Positions 7,843-16,604 of a stretch of DNA of 64,000 nt are shown piece after piece. Where the stretch lies: assembly GCF_014697625.1 (NCBI RefSeq), contig NZ_JACJSG010000016.1:62001-126000 (forward strand), in the 5' to 3' direction. Position numbers and translations under genes: made by a program. The notes under the pieces are model-generated. The model searched no databases and was not told the origin of the DNA. It saw nothing but the letters and a program-made list of their open reading frames with translations. This DNA is from Anabaena azotica FACHB-119 (GTDB lineage: Bacteria > Cyanobacteriota > Cyanobacteriia > Cyanobacteriales > Nostocaceae). The first letter of the stretch is position 1. The number at the start of each line of letters is the position of its first letter.

Positions 7843-10125
7843 TCATTCAACCCCTCTAGCTAAAAACAAACTTGTCTCTAGATGAGAACGTAAGCTAGGG
7901 GAAACATCCCTTGTACAATTAAGACAATCTATTAGTAACTTATTAGCATCCCAATACTGTTGTAAATCTTGTAAATCTTGCTGATTAAACTGCCAATTCA
8001 AGCCAATTTGACGAGCATTAATCATCAAATTTCGTAACTCTTCCGTCCAAGCTTTTCCATTAGCTAACCACCAATTTTTTAAACCTTCTCTCCCTTCGGT
8101 AGTAGCAGGTAACTGATGTTTGAGATGTTGTAATGATGTATGTAAAGGGATTTCTTGCACTAACAAATGTTTTACATCCAGAGCTAAATTTAAGGTGGAT
8201 AACCTAGCATAGAAAATATCAGCCGTCATTGTCAAACTTACAGTTAGTGCATGAGTCAAAACCAAATCTAGAGCTAATTCCATAGACAAACTACCAGTAA
8301 ACTGATGCTCTAAAGTAATAGCTAAATCTTGATTACAAGCTAGAGGATGTTCTGGAGGTAAAGCAATAGTAAAATAAAAAGCACGCACACTACTACCCTG
8401 ATAGATAGAACTTACTTGAGAAGATTTGCGTTCTACCCATTGCAGAAAATGATATAACTTAATATTGCTGATAGCCAGATTATCAATTTTTTGTTTGATT
8501 AATTTTAATAATTCATCTGCTGGCTTGAGCATCCATACAGATAGTAAAAGTACATTACGCCAACGTTTATCACACAAATTAACAGCTAACTCTTGCAGCT
8601 TTTGACTATTGGCGTTAGCCACAATTTCTTTAGCCGTAAAATACTCTTGAAATATTACATAAGAAAAAGAATAGATGCCTTTTGCTCTTTCAATTAATAA
8701 CCCATGTTGCAATTCAATTATTTTAATAACTTCTCTACTCTGCATTTCCAAAGCATCTGTATCAGTCGTTATATTTTTTTGATGGAGTAAATAATCAGTG
8801 ATAATTTGCTGGAGCCTAGTTTGTCTGATCAAGTAATCTCCCTGAGAAAAACTACTTGCTGCTATCCGACTAAGTAGCTTAATTTTATCTAACAAGGATA
8901 AGTTAGGAACCACCTGGCTATATTCAATACCTTTGACTTCATACCAACGCACAAGTAGTAAATCTAATGCTTGCTTATAAATTTCAAAATGATGGCTAGG
9001 AAAATCTGTATATGACTGAAACACTAAACAACAAAAATTTAATAAAAGTGGGTTATTAGATAATTCTAAGATATGGGAATTTTCCGGTAAATCCAGTTTC
9101 TGCATGATTGTTTTTGTCAATATTTGCGAAGTAACTGGAGAATTTTTAGCAACCGACAAGAACCACTTATTGACAAACTCAGCAATTTGTACTGGATTTA
9201 AATCAGCAATTTCTACTTCAGTAAACCCATGAAAATTAGCACAATATAAAGCTGAACGACAACTAATAACTATTTTATTTTTATAAAATTTGTTAATAAA
9301 AATACGAATTTTATTCAGAGTCTTGTCGTAATTCTCTCCTATGGCTTCATCTAAACCATCTATCAAAACTAACGCTCTGCCATGAGACAATAATGTACTC
9401 ATATCTGTTTCGGAAATTCCCAAATTCAGCAAATAATTATGTATATATTGAAATAAACTAATCTGGCGAGACTCCTTAACATCTTCAGCAAAGCTTTTGA
9501 CATTGATAAAAATTGGTACATAATCTGGTTGAAAGGCTCCTTGAGCGCAACTCAGCGCAACTGATTGTAAAAATGTAGTTTTACCTGAACCTGGTTTACC
9601 CAATAAAATCATTTTGGCATATTTTGTAATAGCTTCTAAACCTGGAATTGGTTTTTGACATTTTGGGGTAATTGGCTTTTGTAAATCATTAATTTCTAAC
9701 CATTGCTTACGAGAAATTTCCTCGCAAACATTGATATCAATATAAATATCATTGAGGTAGATGGGTCGAGCAATATCTAAAAGGTGTAATATACCACATT
9801 GAGCTTGAATTCTATCGTGATGAATAGAACGCAGTTTCTGCACCAAATCATCAATATCTAGTGAGTTAGACTCATAACGCTCTAAACATAAACTAACTTC
9901 AGCAGGCTGTTGAGAAATTTCTGAAGTGTCTAATTCTAGCGCAGAGCAAATATCGTTGAAAACATGACGGTCAATAGGTTTACCCGTAAAAAATTTCCAG
10001 ATAGACTGACGTGTTTCTAAACCCACTTCCGCCGCTAGATATTCTTGCGTCCATCCCTTACGCTTAAAAGCTTGCTTTGCCTTTTTTATACCCTCAGCAG
10101 ATGCTTGGAGCGATCGCTTGATCAT
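7843..10125 (-). CDS. HTH-NACHT STAND NTPase (possible defence protein)
   Basis: 760 residues in three parts. Residues about 10-70 form a helix-turn-helix-like domain (WTQEYLAAEVGLETRQSIWKF). Residues 171-400 form a NACHT ATPase with Walker A GKPGSGKTT (176-184) and Walker B ALVLIDGLDEA (251-261). The C-terminal part is helical and ends in CLNCTRDVSP, resembling the NACHT C-terminal helical (NCH) domains common in cyanobacteria. Bacterial NACHT proteins include antiphage systems that sense a phage component and trigger cell death or dormancy. No separate effector gene adjoins it; the flanks are AT-rich intergenic DNA. A regulatory ATPase role cannot be excluded. Confidence 0.85.
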   Translation of the reverse strand: MIKRSLQASAEGIKKAKQAFKRKGWTQEYLAAEVGLETRQSIWKFFTGKPIDRHVFNDICSALELDTSEISQQPAEVSLCLERYESNSLDIDDLVQKLRSIHHDRIQAQCGILHLLDIARPIYLNDIYIDINVCEEISRKQWLEINDLQKPITPKCQKPIPGLEAITKYAKMILLGKPGSGKTTFLQSVALSCAQGAFQPDYVPIFINVKSFAEDVKESRQISLFQYIHNYLLNLGISETDMSTLLSHGRALVLIDGLDEAIGENYDKTLNKIRIFINKFYKNKIVISCRSALYCANFHGFTEVEIADLNPVQIAEFVNKWFLSVAKNSPVTSQILTKTIMQKLDLPENSHILELSNNPLLLNFCCLVFQSYTDFPSHHFEIYKQALDLLLVRWYEVKGIEYSQVVPNLSLLDKIKLLSRIAASSFSQGDYLIRQTRLQQIITDYLLHQKNITTDTDALEMQSREVIKIIELQHGLLIERAKGIYSFSYVIFQEYFTAKEIVANANSQKLQELAVNLCDKRWRNVLLLSVWMLKPADELLKLIKQKIDNLAISNIKLYHFLQWVERKSSQVSSIYQGSSVRAFYFTIALPPEHPLACNQDLAITLEHQFTGSLSMELALDLVLTHALTVSLTMTADIFYARLSTLNLALDVKHLLVQEIPLHTSLQHLKHQLPATTEGREGLKNWWLANGKAWTEELRNLMINARQIGLNWQFNQQDLQDLQQYWDANKLLIDCLNCTRDVSPSLRSHLETSLFLARGVE

Positions 10126-11138
10126 GATAATACCAATAAACTACTGTATTAGTTTGCCCATTTGCAGACAAAATATACAACTCGTACAGTAAGTTATACA
10201 AAAACCCAGCGCGATCGCAAACATCGGTTGTCCATAATAGAACTTGAGTCAGCCAAATCTACATACCCAACTAGCTTAGAGCATTGCCCAAGGAGCGATT
10301 CTCATTTTGAGCAATGCTTAAGCTTTTATTAACGGGACTGGGGACTGGGGACTGGGAAGAAAAATTTTCATCACATCTTTGTGTGATTTATCAAGTATTT
10401 CTCAAAATAAATAATCCATTTTGTGGGGACAGTCAGATATATTAGTCCAGACAAAAAGCAAAGACAAAATATTTTTCCATCTGCGTATATACTGTTAACT
10501 TCTGTCTGCATAAATACCTTTTTTAGCCGTACTGCGATCGTGCCACACTTAGTAGAGTGTGCAATGATAACCTGCTGATAGAAATTTCTCCCTGAATCAT
10601 CTACTTAAGGCTTATACAAATAGTCACATATAAGTTATCGAAAGGTAGATTTATCAGCTATCTCGCCTGATAAGCCTCTGAAATTTCCAGATTTTTAATA
10701 CCTCAGAGAGAATTAGGAAAAATATGTCAGTTTTTTGACCAAAAATCTGATTTTATTTTGATGATATTATCTATCATGATAATGTTACTAATAAATTTTA
10801 TAAGCAAAGATAAATGTCAATGAAAACATGATTTTGATTGACAGAGCATTTCTATTTGACTTTTGAAAAAGACGTAGATTTTGGTGGACAATGCCCACTA
10901 ATTCAACGATACGAGCTTTTTTCAAAAATCACATAAGTTTGCCATATAAAAGTTTGTTTATATAACATTTTTAACTAAACCATAGTGTATAGTGAAGCTT
11001 GCTATGAATTATTAATTGAGATAAGTAGGTAAATGTAGCCTTTCAGCCCTTATATTCTCAACTATTTCATTAATTGCAATTAGTATTAATGAAGAAAATT
11101 GTCATGAATATGGAAATTTTAGATATTGAGTAAACCGT
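10126..11138. other. Long AT-rich intergenic region
   Basis: About 1 kb with no convincing open frame on either strand. It separates two divergent genes (NACHT on minus, MFS on plus) and should hold both promoters. Seen inside: a HIP1 site near 10210, a short GGGACTGGGGACTGGGGACT tract near 10336, and a palindromic ATTATC-n6-GATAAT at about 10766-10783, which resembles many AT-rich operators but is too weak to assign. Nothing else recognised. Confidence 0.5.
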
Positions 11139-12593
11139 ATGCTGCCAAATCAAGAAGATGTCATTCCACTGGAATCAACTACTCTCCCTCCTATCCCTAT
11201 TCAAGAGATTTATGAGGATAGAGCATTAACAGAAACAATCATTTCTCCTAGTCCGAAAAGGTTTCTGACAATCATTTCTAAATCAGATATTCGCCATAGT
11301 CTCAAGGTATTAACTTTTGAGAGTGTTTTCGCTACCATTTTTTATAGTGTTATTGGCGGCGCATTACTCAGTAATTTCTTGCTAGAGTTAGGTGCTGGCC
11401 CAGTAGAAATTGGTTTGCTGGCGGCTATTCCGCAAGTGGTGAATTTACTTCAACCTTTAGGCGCTTATCTAATAAACCGCAGCCTGAGCTTTCGCCAGTA
11501 TAGTGTATCTATTTTCCTCCCACCTCGGTTGTTGTGGTTGATTCTTGTACCAGCAATTTGGCTAGTGAGATCATCTCATATAGCTGGACAGCAGGTAGTA
11601 CAGTTAACATTAGCAATTCTCTTAATAGGTAATATTATTGAAGCTTTGGGTCGTGCGCCTTGGCTGGGTTGGACGGCTGTGTTAGTACCGCAAAAATTAA
11701 GGGGACGGTATTTTGGTTTTCGTAGCAGTATTCTTGGCTTGACTAATTTTGTTGCTGTGCCACTTTTAGGTTTGGTGGTATCGGTTTGGCCTGGTGGAAC
11801 GCTTGAAGGTTACGGCGCAATTCTGGTTGTAGGAATTATACTGGGAATAATCAGTGTAAGTTGCCAAATTTGGATGACTGATGTTAATCCCCAGGTGTTG
11901 AAAACTGAGGATTCCGAAACAACCCAACCCCAAGGTATAGATTTTAGCTTGCTCAAAGATACTAATTTTTTAAAGTTTGTACTTTACTTGAGCATTTGGT
12001 GCTTTGCGGTGAATGTCAGCGCCCCCTTCTTTAACCTCTATCTGCTAGATAATCTGAGTATAGATATTAGTGTGGTGACGATTTATCATGGCTTAGGTAC
12101 GGCGGCAAATATGTTAATGCTGCTTTTGTGGGGTAAATTGGCCGATCGCATCGGTAATCGTCCGCTACTAATATTAGTAGGTGTCTTAGTAGCTGTGACT
12201 CCTCTGTTGTGGCTGGCGGTGGGAAGCAATCAAATTTCCTTCTGGGTTTACTTACCCTTGCTACACATCTTAGCGGGTGGAACTTGGGCAGCGATCGATT
12301 TGTGTACTAATAATATGATGATGGGTATAGCACCCATACGTTATCAGTCTGGTTATTTTGCGATCGCCGGCGCAGTTGCTGGTATAACAGGAGCAATAGG
12401 CATCACATTCGGTAGCTTTTTAGCAACTTTTCCTGCTATTGGTGGTTTGCTGGGGCTATTTGTTCTCTCCGGCTTACTACGGATGCTTGCACTCGTACCC
12501 TTAGTTTTTGTTCAAGAACAACGTTCTATTTCGTTGGTGCAGTTAATGCAAATGCTGTTACCAGTTAAGCAGCCAGTAGATTTGGTTAATTGA
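11139..12593 (+). CDS. MFS transporter
   Basis: 484 residues. A polar N-terminal tail of about 55 residues leads into about 12 hydrophobic helices. The MFS signature loop between helices 2 and 3 is altered, but LWGKLADRIGNRPLLIL in the second half is the classic MFS loop (G-x-L-A-D-R-x-G-x-R). GLLAAIPQVVNLLQPLGAYL is the first-half counterpart. The closest family features are those of cyanobacterial MFS proteins of unknown substrate. Convergent with the exporter remnants at 12659-13731. A role in drug or metabolite efflux is possible, not demonstrated. Confidence 0.85.
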   Translation: MLPNQEDVIPLESTTLPPIPIQEIYEDRALTETIISPSPKRFLTIISKSDIRHSLKVLTFESVFATIFYSVIGGALLSNFLLELGAGPVEIGLLAAIPQVVNLLQPLGAYLINRSLSFRQYSVSIFLPPRLLWLILVPAIWLVRSSHIAGQQVVQLTLAILLIGNIIEALGRAPWLGWTAVLVPQKLRGRYFGFRSSILGLTNFVAVPLLGLVVSVWPGGTLEGYGAILVVGIILGIISVSCQIWMTDVNPQVLKTEDSETTQPQGIDFSLLKDTNFLKFVLYLSIWCFAVNVSAPFFNLYLLDNLSIDISVVTIYHGLGTAANMLMLLLWGKLADRIGNRPLLILVGVLVAVTPLLWLAVGSNQISFWVYLPLLHILAGGTWAAIDLCTNNMMMGIAPIRYQSGYFAIAGAVAGITGAIGITFGSFLATFPAIGGLLGLFVLSGLLRMLALVPLVFVQEQRSISLVQLMQMLLPVKQPVDLVN

Positions 12594-12658
12594 AAATCAA
12601 AGTTTGAAATCAGCTAAACTTAGAAAATGACAAAACAGAGATAAAAACTTGGTAAGCT

Positions 12659-13024
12659 TCAACTTGTTGCCGCTAAACTACCATCTTCCATATTTATAAT
12701 GCGATCGGCAATGTCAAGAATACGGTTGTCATGAGTAACTAAAACAATAGTACAACTTTGTTCTTTTGCTAATTTCTGCATTAGGTTAACTACATCTCTA
12801 CCCGACTTACTATCTAAAGCAGCCGTGGGTTCGTCCGCTAACAGAATTTTGGGATGACTTACTAGCGCACGCGCTAATGCTGATTGGAAACCCAACTGCA
12901 TAAACATAAGAACATCAGCAAAAGCAATACCAGATATTGCTACTAATAACCGACTTTTTTCATATCTTAGTTGTAGCCATCCTAAAGGTGTTCGTCGCTG
13001 TAGCTGTTGAATAAAGCCAATCAT
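12659..13024 (-). pseudogene. DevC-DevA deletion fusion (ABC exporter remnant)
   Basis: The 121-residue frame is a join of two genes. Residues 1-50 (TPLGWLQLRYEKSRLLVAI, ADVLMFMQLGFQSAL) are the start of a DevC-type permease. From residue about 51 it is the C-terminal third of the partner ATPase DevA: ARALVSHPKILLADEPTAALD (Walker B) and IVLVTHDNRILDIADRI (H-loop). About 340 permease residues and the Walker A half of the ATPase are missing, so no transport is possible. The junction falls at the short shared segment SAL/ARAL, which suggests a recombination deletion. DevBCA exports heterocyst glycolipids or other substrates. The start overlaps the stop of the DevB fragment by 4 bases, as in the intact operon order devB-devC-devA. 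Confidence 0.85.
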
Positions 13025-13731
13025 AATTCAATTTCCACTTCGATTTGCAAATTACTAAACTTAGATGCTATTTCGCTAGAAGGTTTATTTAGCCTGATGT
13101 ACACTTCAACCACTTTGGCATCAATATTCTGGCTAGGATCTGTATTGACTAGATTCTGCTTACGTACCTTTGAGCTAATCCAATCCACATTTCCATATAG
13201 TTGATTTGGTAAAGAATCACTGATAACTTTAACTTTTTGTCCCGGTCGCACTTTACTAATATCAGTTTGGTAAACCTCTGCAACTGCATACATCTGACTG
13301 GTTTGTCCAATCTCGACAATGCCATTATTTGAAATTACTTCTCCAGGACGTGTATATATTTCTAGCACTTCACCATCTTGAGGCGATCGCACATAAACTT
13401 GTTTGAGTTTTTCTTTTGCCTGATTTACTGCTGCAATGGCATCTGTGACTTCGGCTTCTGATACTTGCACATCTACAGGACGAACTTCGGCTATTTTTTC
13501 TAACGTAGCTTTGGCTTCGCTAATTTGGTTGTTTCCCGTAGCGACAATTCGATTAAGAACTGTTTGTGCTTCGCTAATTTGCTTTTTTTGTGTTGCGTCA
13601 ATTCGTTTTAGAACAGCTTTCGCTTCGTTTCTTTTCTTCTGAGCGGTTTCCAATGCCAAACCCTTACTTTCAAAGGTGGAGAGTGAAATTGCACCGTTAT
13701 CGTATAACTGCCTGCCAAGACTTACGCTCAC
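13021..13731 (-). pseudogene. DevB-type membrane fusion protein, 5' truncated
   Basis: 236 residues, while DevB/HlyD-like adaptors of this type are about 400-480. What remains is the second half of the coiled-coil hairpin (repeated ISEAKATL / ISEAQTVL segments, about residues 40-95), the lipoyl-like half LKQVYVRSPQDGEVLEI and the beta-barrel domain VGQTSQMYAVAEVYQTDI-like region to a normal C terminus. The N-terminal membrane anchor and first lipoyl half are gone. It would have linked an inner-membrane ABC transporter to TolC. Together with the broken DevC-DevA frame it marks a decayed exporter operon beside the violacein-type cluster. Confidence 0.8.
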
Positions 13732-13812
13732 TCTTGGAATTATTAGCGCTACATCTTGGTGGTTCGATGTTAAATGACAAGGAATTTTGTCGATTAGATC
13801 AGTTATTTGTGA

Positions 13813-15006
13813 CTAGCGTTTGGGAGTTAGCAGAAAACTAAACAAGGCTAATGTAGCCAGAGAAATACCAGCAGTTACCCAAAAGACACCATACATACCC
13901 CATAACCCAAAAGATATTCCTGCAATTACCGGCCCTATTGCTTGACCCACTGCTTGTACCGTAGCATTGACCGCCATAAATCCAGATCGCGTATTGTCTA
14001 CCGCTAATCCTGCTAATAATATTTGGCTACAAGGTATTGCTAAAGCTTCAGCCACACCAAATAAAGTACTAGGAACAATGAGCAACCAGGGATTATGAAT
14101 TGCCGGAATAATCAACAGAGCGATCGCAATAATCACAAAAGCTACTTTAATGAGAGTTATTTCCGATGTTCCCTGCACTAACCTTCCCAACTGCGAAGCA
14201 ACCACCGCTAGGGATACTGACATACTGGCTAAAATCAAGCCGATGATTAATCCCGAAGTACCAAAATTAACTCCTGCGAGGATTGGGATGTAAGTCATAA
14301 AGGCTCCAGATTGAATTGCAAATATGGAACCTAGTACCAACAGCAGTCCTAGCACTGTACGATTGTTAATACTGTGCCAAGTATTTTGTAGATAAATTTT
14401 GAGACCGCTCTTTTGGCTAGGGATGGGTTTTTTGGGAAGCTTGAGTACCATTAAAATCAACATTATTAATGGAAAGGCGCTAACTGCTAGTAAAAATGGA
14501 TATCGCCAACTAAAACCTGCTAATGCCCCACCAATAACTGGGTAAATCGCTGTACTCATGCCAATCATACTGACGTTTAAAGACATTGCCGTGGTCAAGG
14601 CTTTGCCCCGATACATCATACTCATCATAGAGAGGGCTAGAAAATTTAAGCTAGTAACACCTAAACCTTGTATAAATCGCCACTCAAGTAAACTTTGAAA
14701 ATTATGGGCAAAGGAACTACATCCTCCTGCAACAGCAAACAGCAACAAAGAAGGAACTAAGATTTTTTTTATCCCTACGCGATCGGCTAGTATGCCTAAA
14801 ATGGGAGTAGCAATACCGATGGGTAGAAAAAAGACGGTCATTACTAGTTGAATTTCCGTGGATGAGACATGAAAAACTTTAGCTAAATCTGGAAGTATAG
14901 GTGCGATACTTGGCCCACCCATAATCGCAATCATGGTAACACTAATAATGATATAAAGATTGTAATCGTGAAGAGGATTTTTGTTGCTTGTAAAATCAGG
15001 TTGCAT
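13813..15006 (-). CDS. MFS efflux transporter
   Basis: 397 residues with about 12 membrane helices and almost no soluble tail. The signature loop after helix 2 is LGILADRVGIKKILVP (G-x-L-A-D-R-x-G), and RFIQGLGVTSLN carries the motif seen in drug:H+ antiporters. Length and motifs fit the Bcr/CflA- or TetA-like exporters. It is on the same strand and about 1.6 kb downstream of the last gene of the violacein-type cluster, so export of a bisindole or tryptophan-derived product is an attractive but untested idea. Confidence 0.85.
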   Translation of the reverse strand: MQPDFTSNKNPLHDYNLYIIISVTMIAIMGGPSIAPILPDLAKVFHVSSTEIQLVMTVFFLPIGIATPILGILADRVGIKKILVPSLLLFAVAGGCSSFAHNFQSLLEWRFIQGLGVTSLNFLALSMMSMMYRGKALTTAMSLNVSMIGMSTAIYPVIGGALAGFSWRYPFLLAVSAFPLIMLILMVLKLPKKPIPSQKSGLKIYLQNTWHSINNRTVLGLLLVLGSIFAIQSGAFMTYIPILAGVNFGTSGLIIGLILASMSVSLAVVASQLGRLVQGTSEITLIKVAFVIIAIALLIIPAIHNPWLLIVPSTLFGVAEALAIPCSQILLAGLAVDNTRSGFMAVNATVQAVGQAIGPVIAGISFGLWGMYGVFWVTAGISLATLALFSFLLTPKR

Positions 15007-15194
15007 AGTTCATTAATAGATAGATTATTGTGCAATATGTCAAGTGTTATCAACCAAAAAAGAAGGCTTGAGAATGAGAGTTACCATTAATATCTACTTC
15101 ATCTCATAGAGCGGATACAGCGTTTTTCGGGTAAATGAAGTACAGATGTAGGGCGCAGCACTTTTGTGTCCTTAAAATCATCTGTACCTCATTA
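15007..15194. repeat. Intergenic DNA with a palindromic element
   Basis: AATGAAGTACAGATG at 15134-15148 faces CATCTGTACCTCATT at 15179-15193 (14 of 15 bases pair, 30-base loop). The stretch starts with GCGGATACAGCGTTTTTCGG, which I recognise as typical of dispersed cyanobacterial palindromic repeats. It is probably a small non-autonomous element or its remnant. It also lies where a terminator for the upstream minus-strand genes could be, but no T-run follows. Confidence 0.45.
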
Positions 15195-15670
15195 AGCTAC
15201 AATCTGCTGTAAGTATTGTTGTAAGTGTTCCATATCAGCAAACTGACTACCTAGATGTAAAATTGAAAGATGATTCATAGCTTGATAAACACAACGTAGT
15301 CATGAGACTTGTAGCGTCACGCACCAACCACCAATTGTGACACTTGCGTAAGTCCTGTTATATTTTGGCGTGTCTCTCCAGCTATCAAAACCCTGATTAA
15401 AAAGAAATTTAGGGCCCCAACAAGTAGGATGAATATCTGCTGATGTTGCCGATCGTCCCAAAGAATATTTTCCTAAAACTTTTCTTACTCTTTCGGGATT
15501 ATTATGAAAAAAATTAACGAAAGTAGTAATGGTGTATCCTCTGAAGGTGGTGTTAATTGCTTTGAATTGTTGGTGAGTTCGCTATCTTCAAGAACTTGAT
15601 TATTTTGATAGTTAATATTTTCAACTGTTTGCTTTTCTTGAACGGTACTATGGTTATTCATTTTCTTCAT
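15195..15670 (-). pseudogene. Frameshifted and stop-interrupted small gene, unknown function
   Basis: An ATG at 15670 opens a 61-residue frame rich in N, Q, E and T (MKKMNNHSTVQEKQTVENIN) that ends in an unlikely hydrophobic tail. Near 15530-15590 a second frame opens and reads on for about 90 residues with coding-like content (FHNNPERVRKVLGKYSLGRS, HPTCWGPKFLFNQGFDSW). It meets one TGA (about 15301) and then continues (AMNHLSILHLGSQFADMEHL) to TAA at about 15195. This looks like one gene of about 155 codons broken by a frameshift and a nonsense change. I do not recognise the family. It lies between the MFS gene and the oxidase gene of the bisindole cluster. Confidence 0.35.
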
Positions 15671-16604
15671 GGCAATTGTTTGTTTGAGTTCAAATGGTTA
15701 AGAAGAATCATGCTTAATACCAATTTTTTCTGACAATGCCCATATTTTGAAGTCTTAAATTCTTGTAAAACAAGAGTTTAATTGCAGATATTCTAGGCAT
15801 ATTTATAGAAAAATCGTATTATGTATGCACTTTAATAACACAATCTACATTAGTAGAGACGATCGCTGTTTCACTAGATACTTGTCTTACTAAACTGGTA
15901 GCATCCACAAGCAAGCATGATTCTAATTCAGCATCTCTGCGAAAAAATTGACGCAAAAATTGAAGATTTCAGTAACTGTCCTGTTGAACGCTTCACATTC
16001 TCTAGTTCGATAATTCAATAAGCATCTCTGCAAATTATTCAATCAGAAGTATCAAACCAGGCTTTTAACTAGCTTATAAAGTGTGAATGCAAACATCACA
16101 CACAAATTACTGATTTTTTATTTTCGGTGGTACTAGGCAATTTCTCGTGTTTTAGATGAACATTAACAAGAAAATTCTTTATTAAAATTACCTATAACCC
16201 TGCTCAAAGCATTGAATTAAAAGCTTTTCGGTTTGAGAATGTTCATTTATTACTAAAATATTAGTCATTGTATCTGCTAATATTTATTTTCTGAACCCTT
16301 GAGCATAACGGAGCGATCGCGGTTATTTAAAATGAAATATCTTTGCCTCCTTGATACGTGAATACTTATCATCAGTTGTTGAAAGCTTTATGCAAGTTTA
16401 GTATATATCTCTGCTCAAACAACTGAAACAAAACTCTGACCACGCACAACTACATAATACTCCTACGATAGATAATCAAGCGATGCCTTCTCTTTCAGAG
16501 ACGCTAACGCGAACGGCGGGCTACGCCTACGCTAATCACTTGGCTTGATTAACGAAGGGCAGCGATGCCGTACCCACAGCGATCGCCAAGGGCAACAAAG
16601 CCTA
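15671..16604. other. AT-rich intergenic region downstream of the bisindole cluster
   Basis: About 930 bases with no credible gene. At about 16482-16545 is a GC-rich dispersed repeat (AGACGCTAACGCGAACGGCG followed by GGCTACGCCTACGC), a style of repeat common in Nostoc-type genomes. HIP1 sites occur near 16313 and 16579. No strong terminator hairpin with a T-run was found directly after the oxidase stop at 16605. Confidence 0.45.

Noticed and set aside
10766..10783. Fur-box-like ATTATC-n6-GATAAT palindrome
   Set aside because: Too short a match to the 19-bp iron box, about 350 bases from the nearest start, in very AT-rich DNA.
13590..13841. Plus-strand frame ending LRSLLELLALHLGGSM
   Set aside because: Overlaps the DevB fragment antisense for most of its length; the non-overlapping part (13732-13812) is too short to judge.
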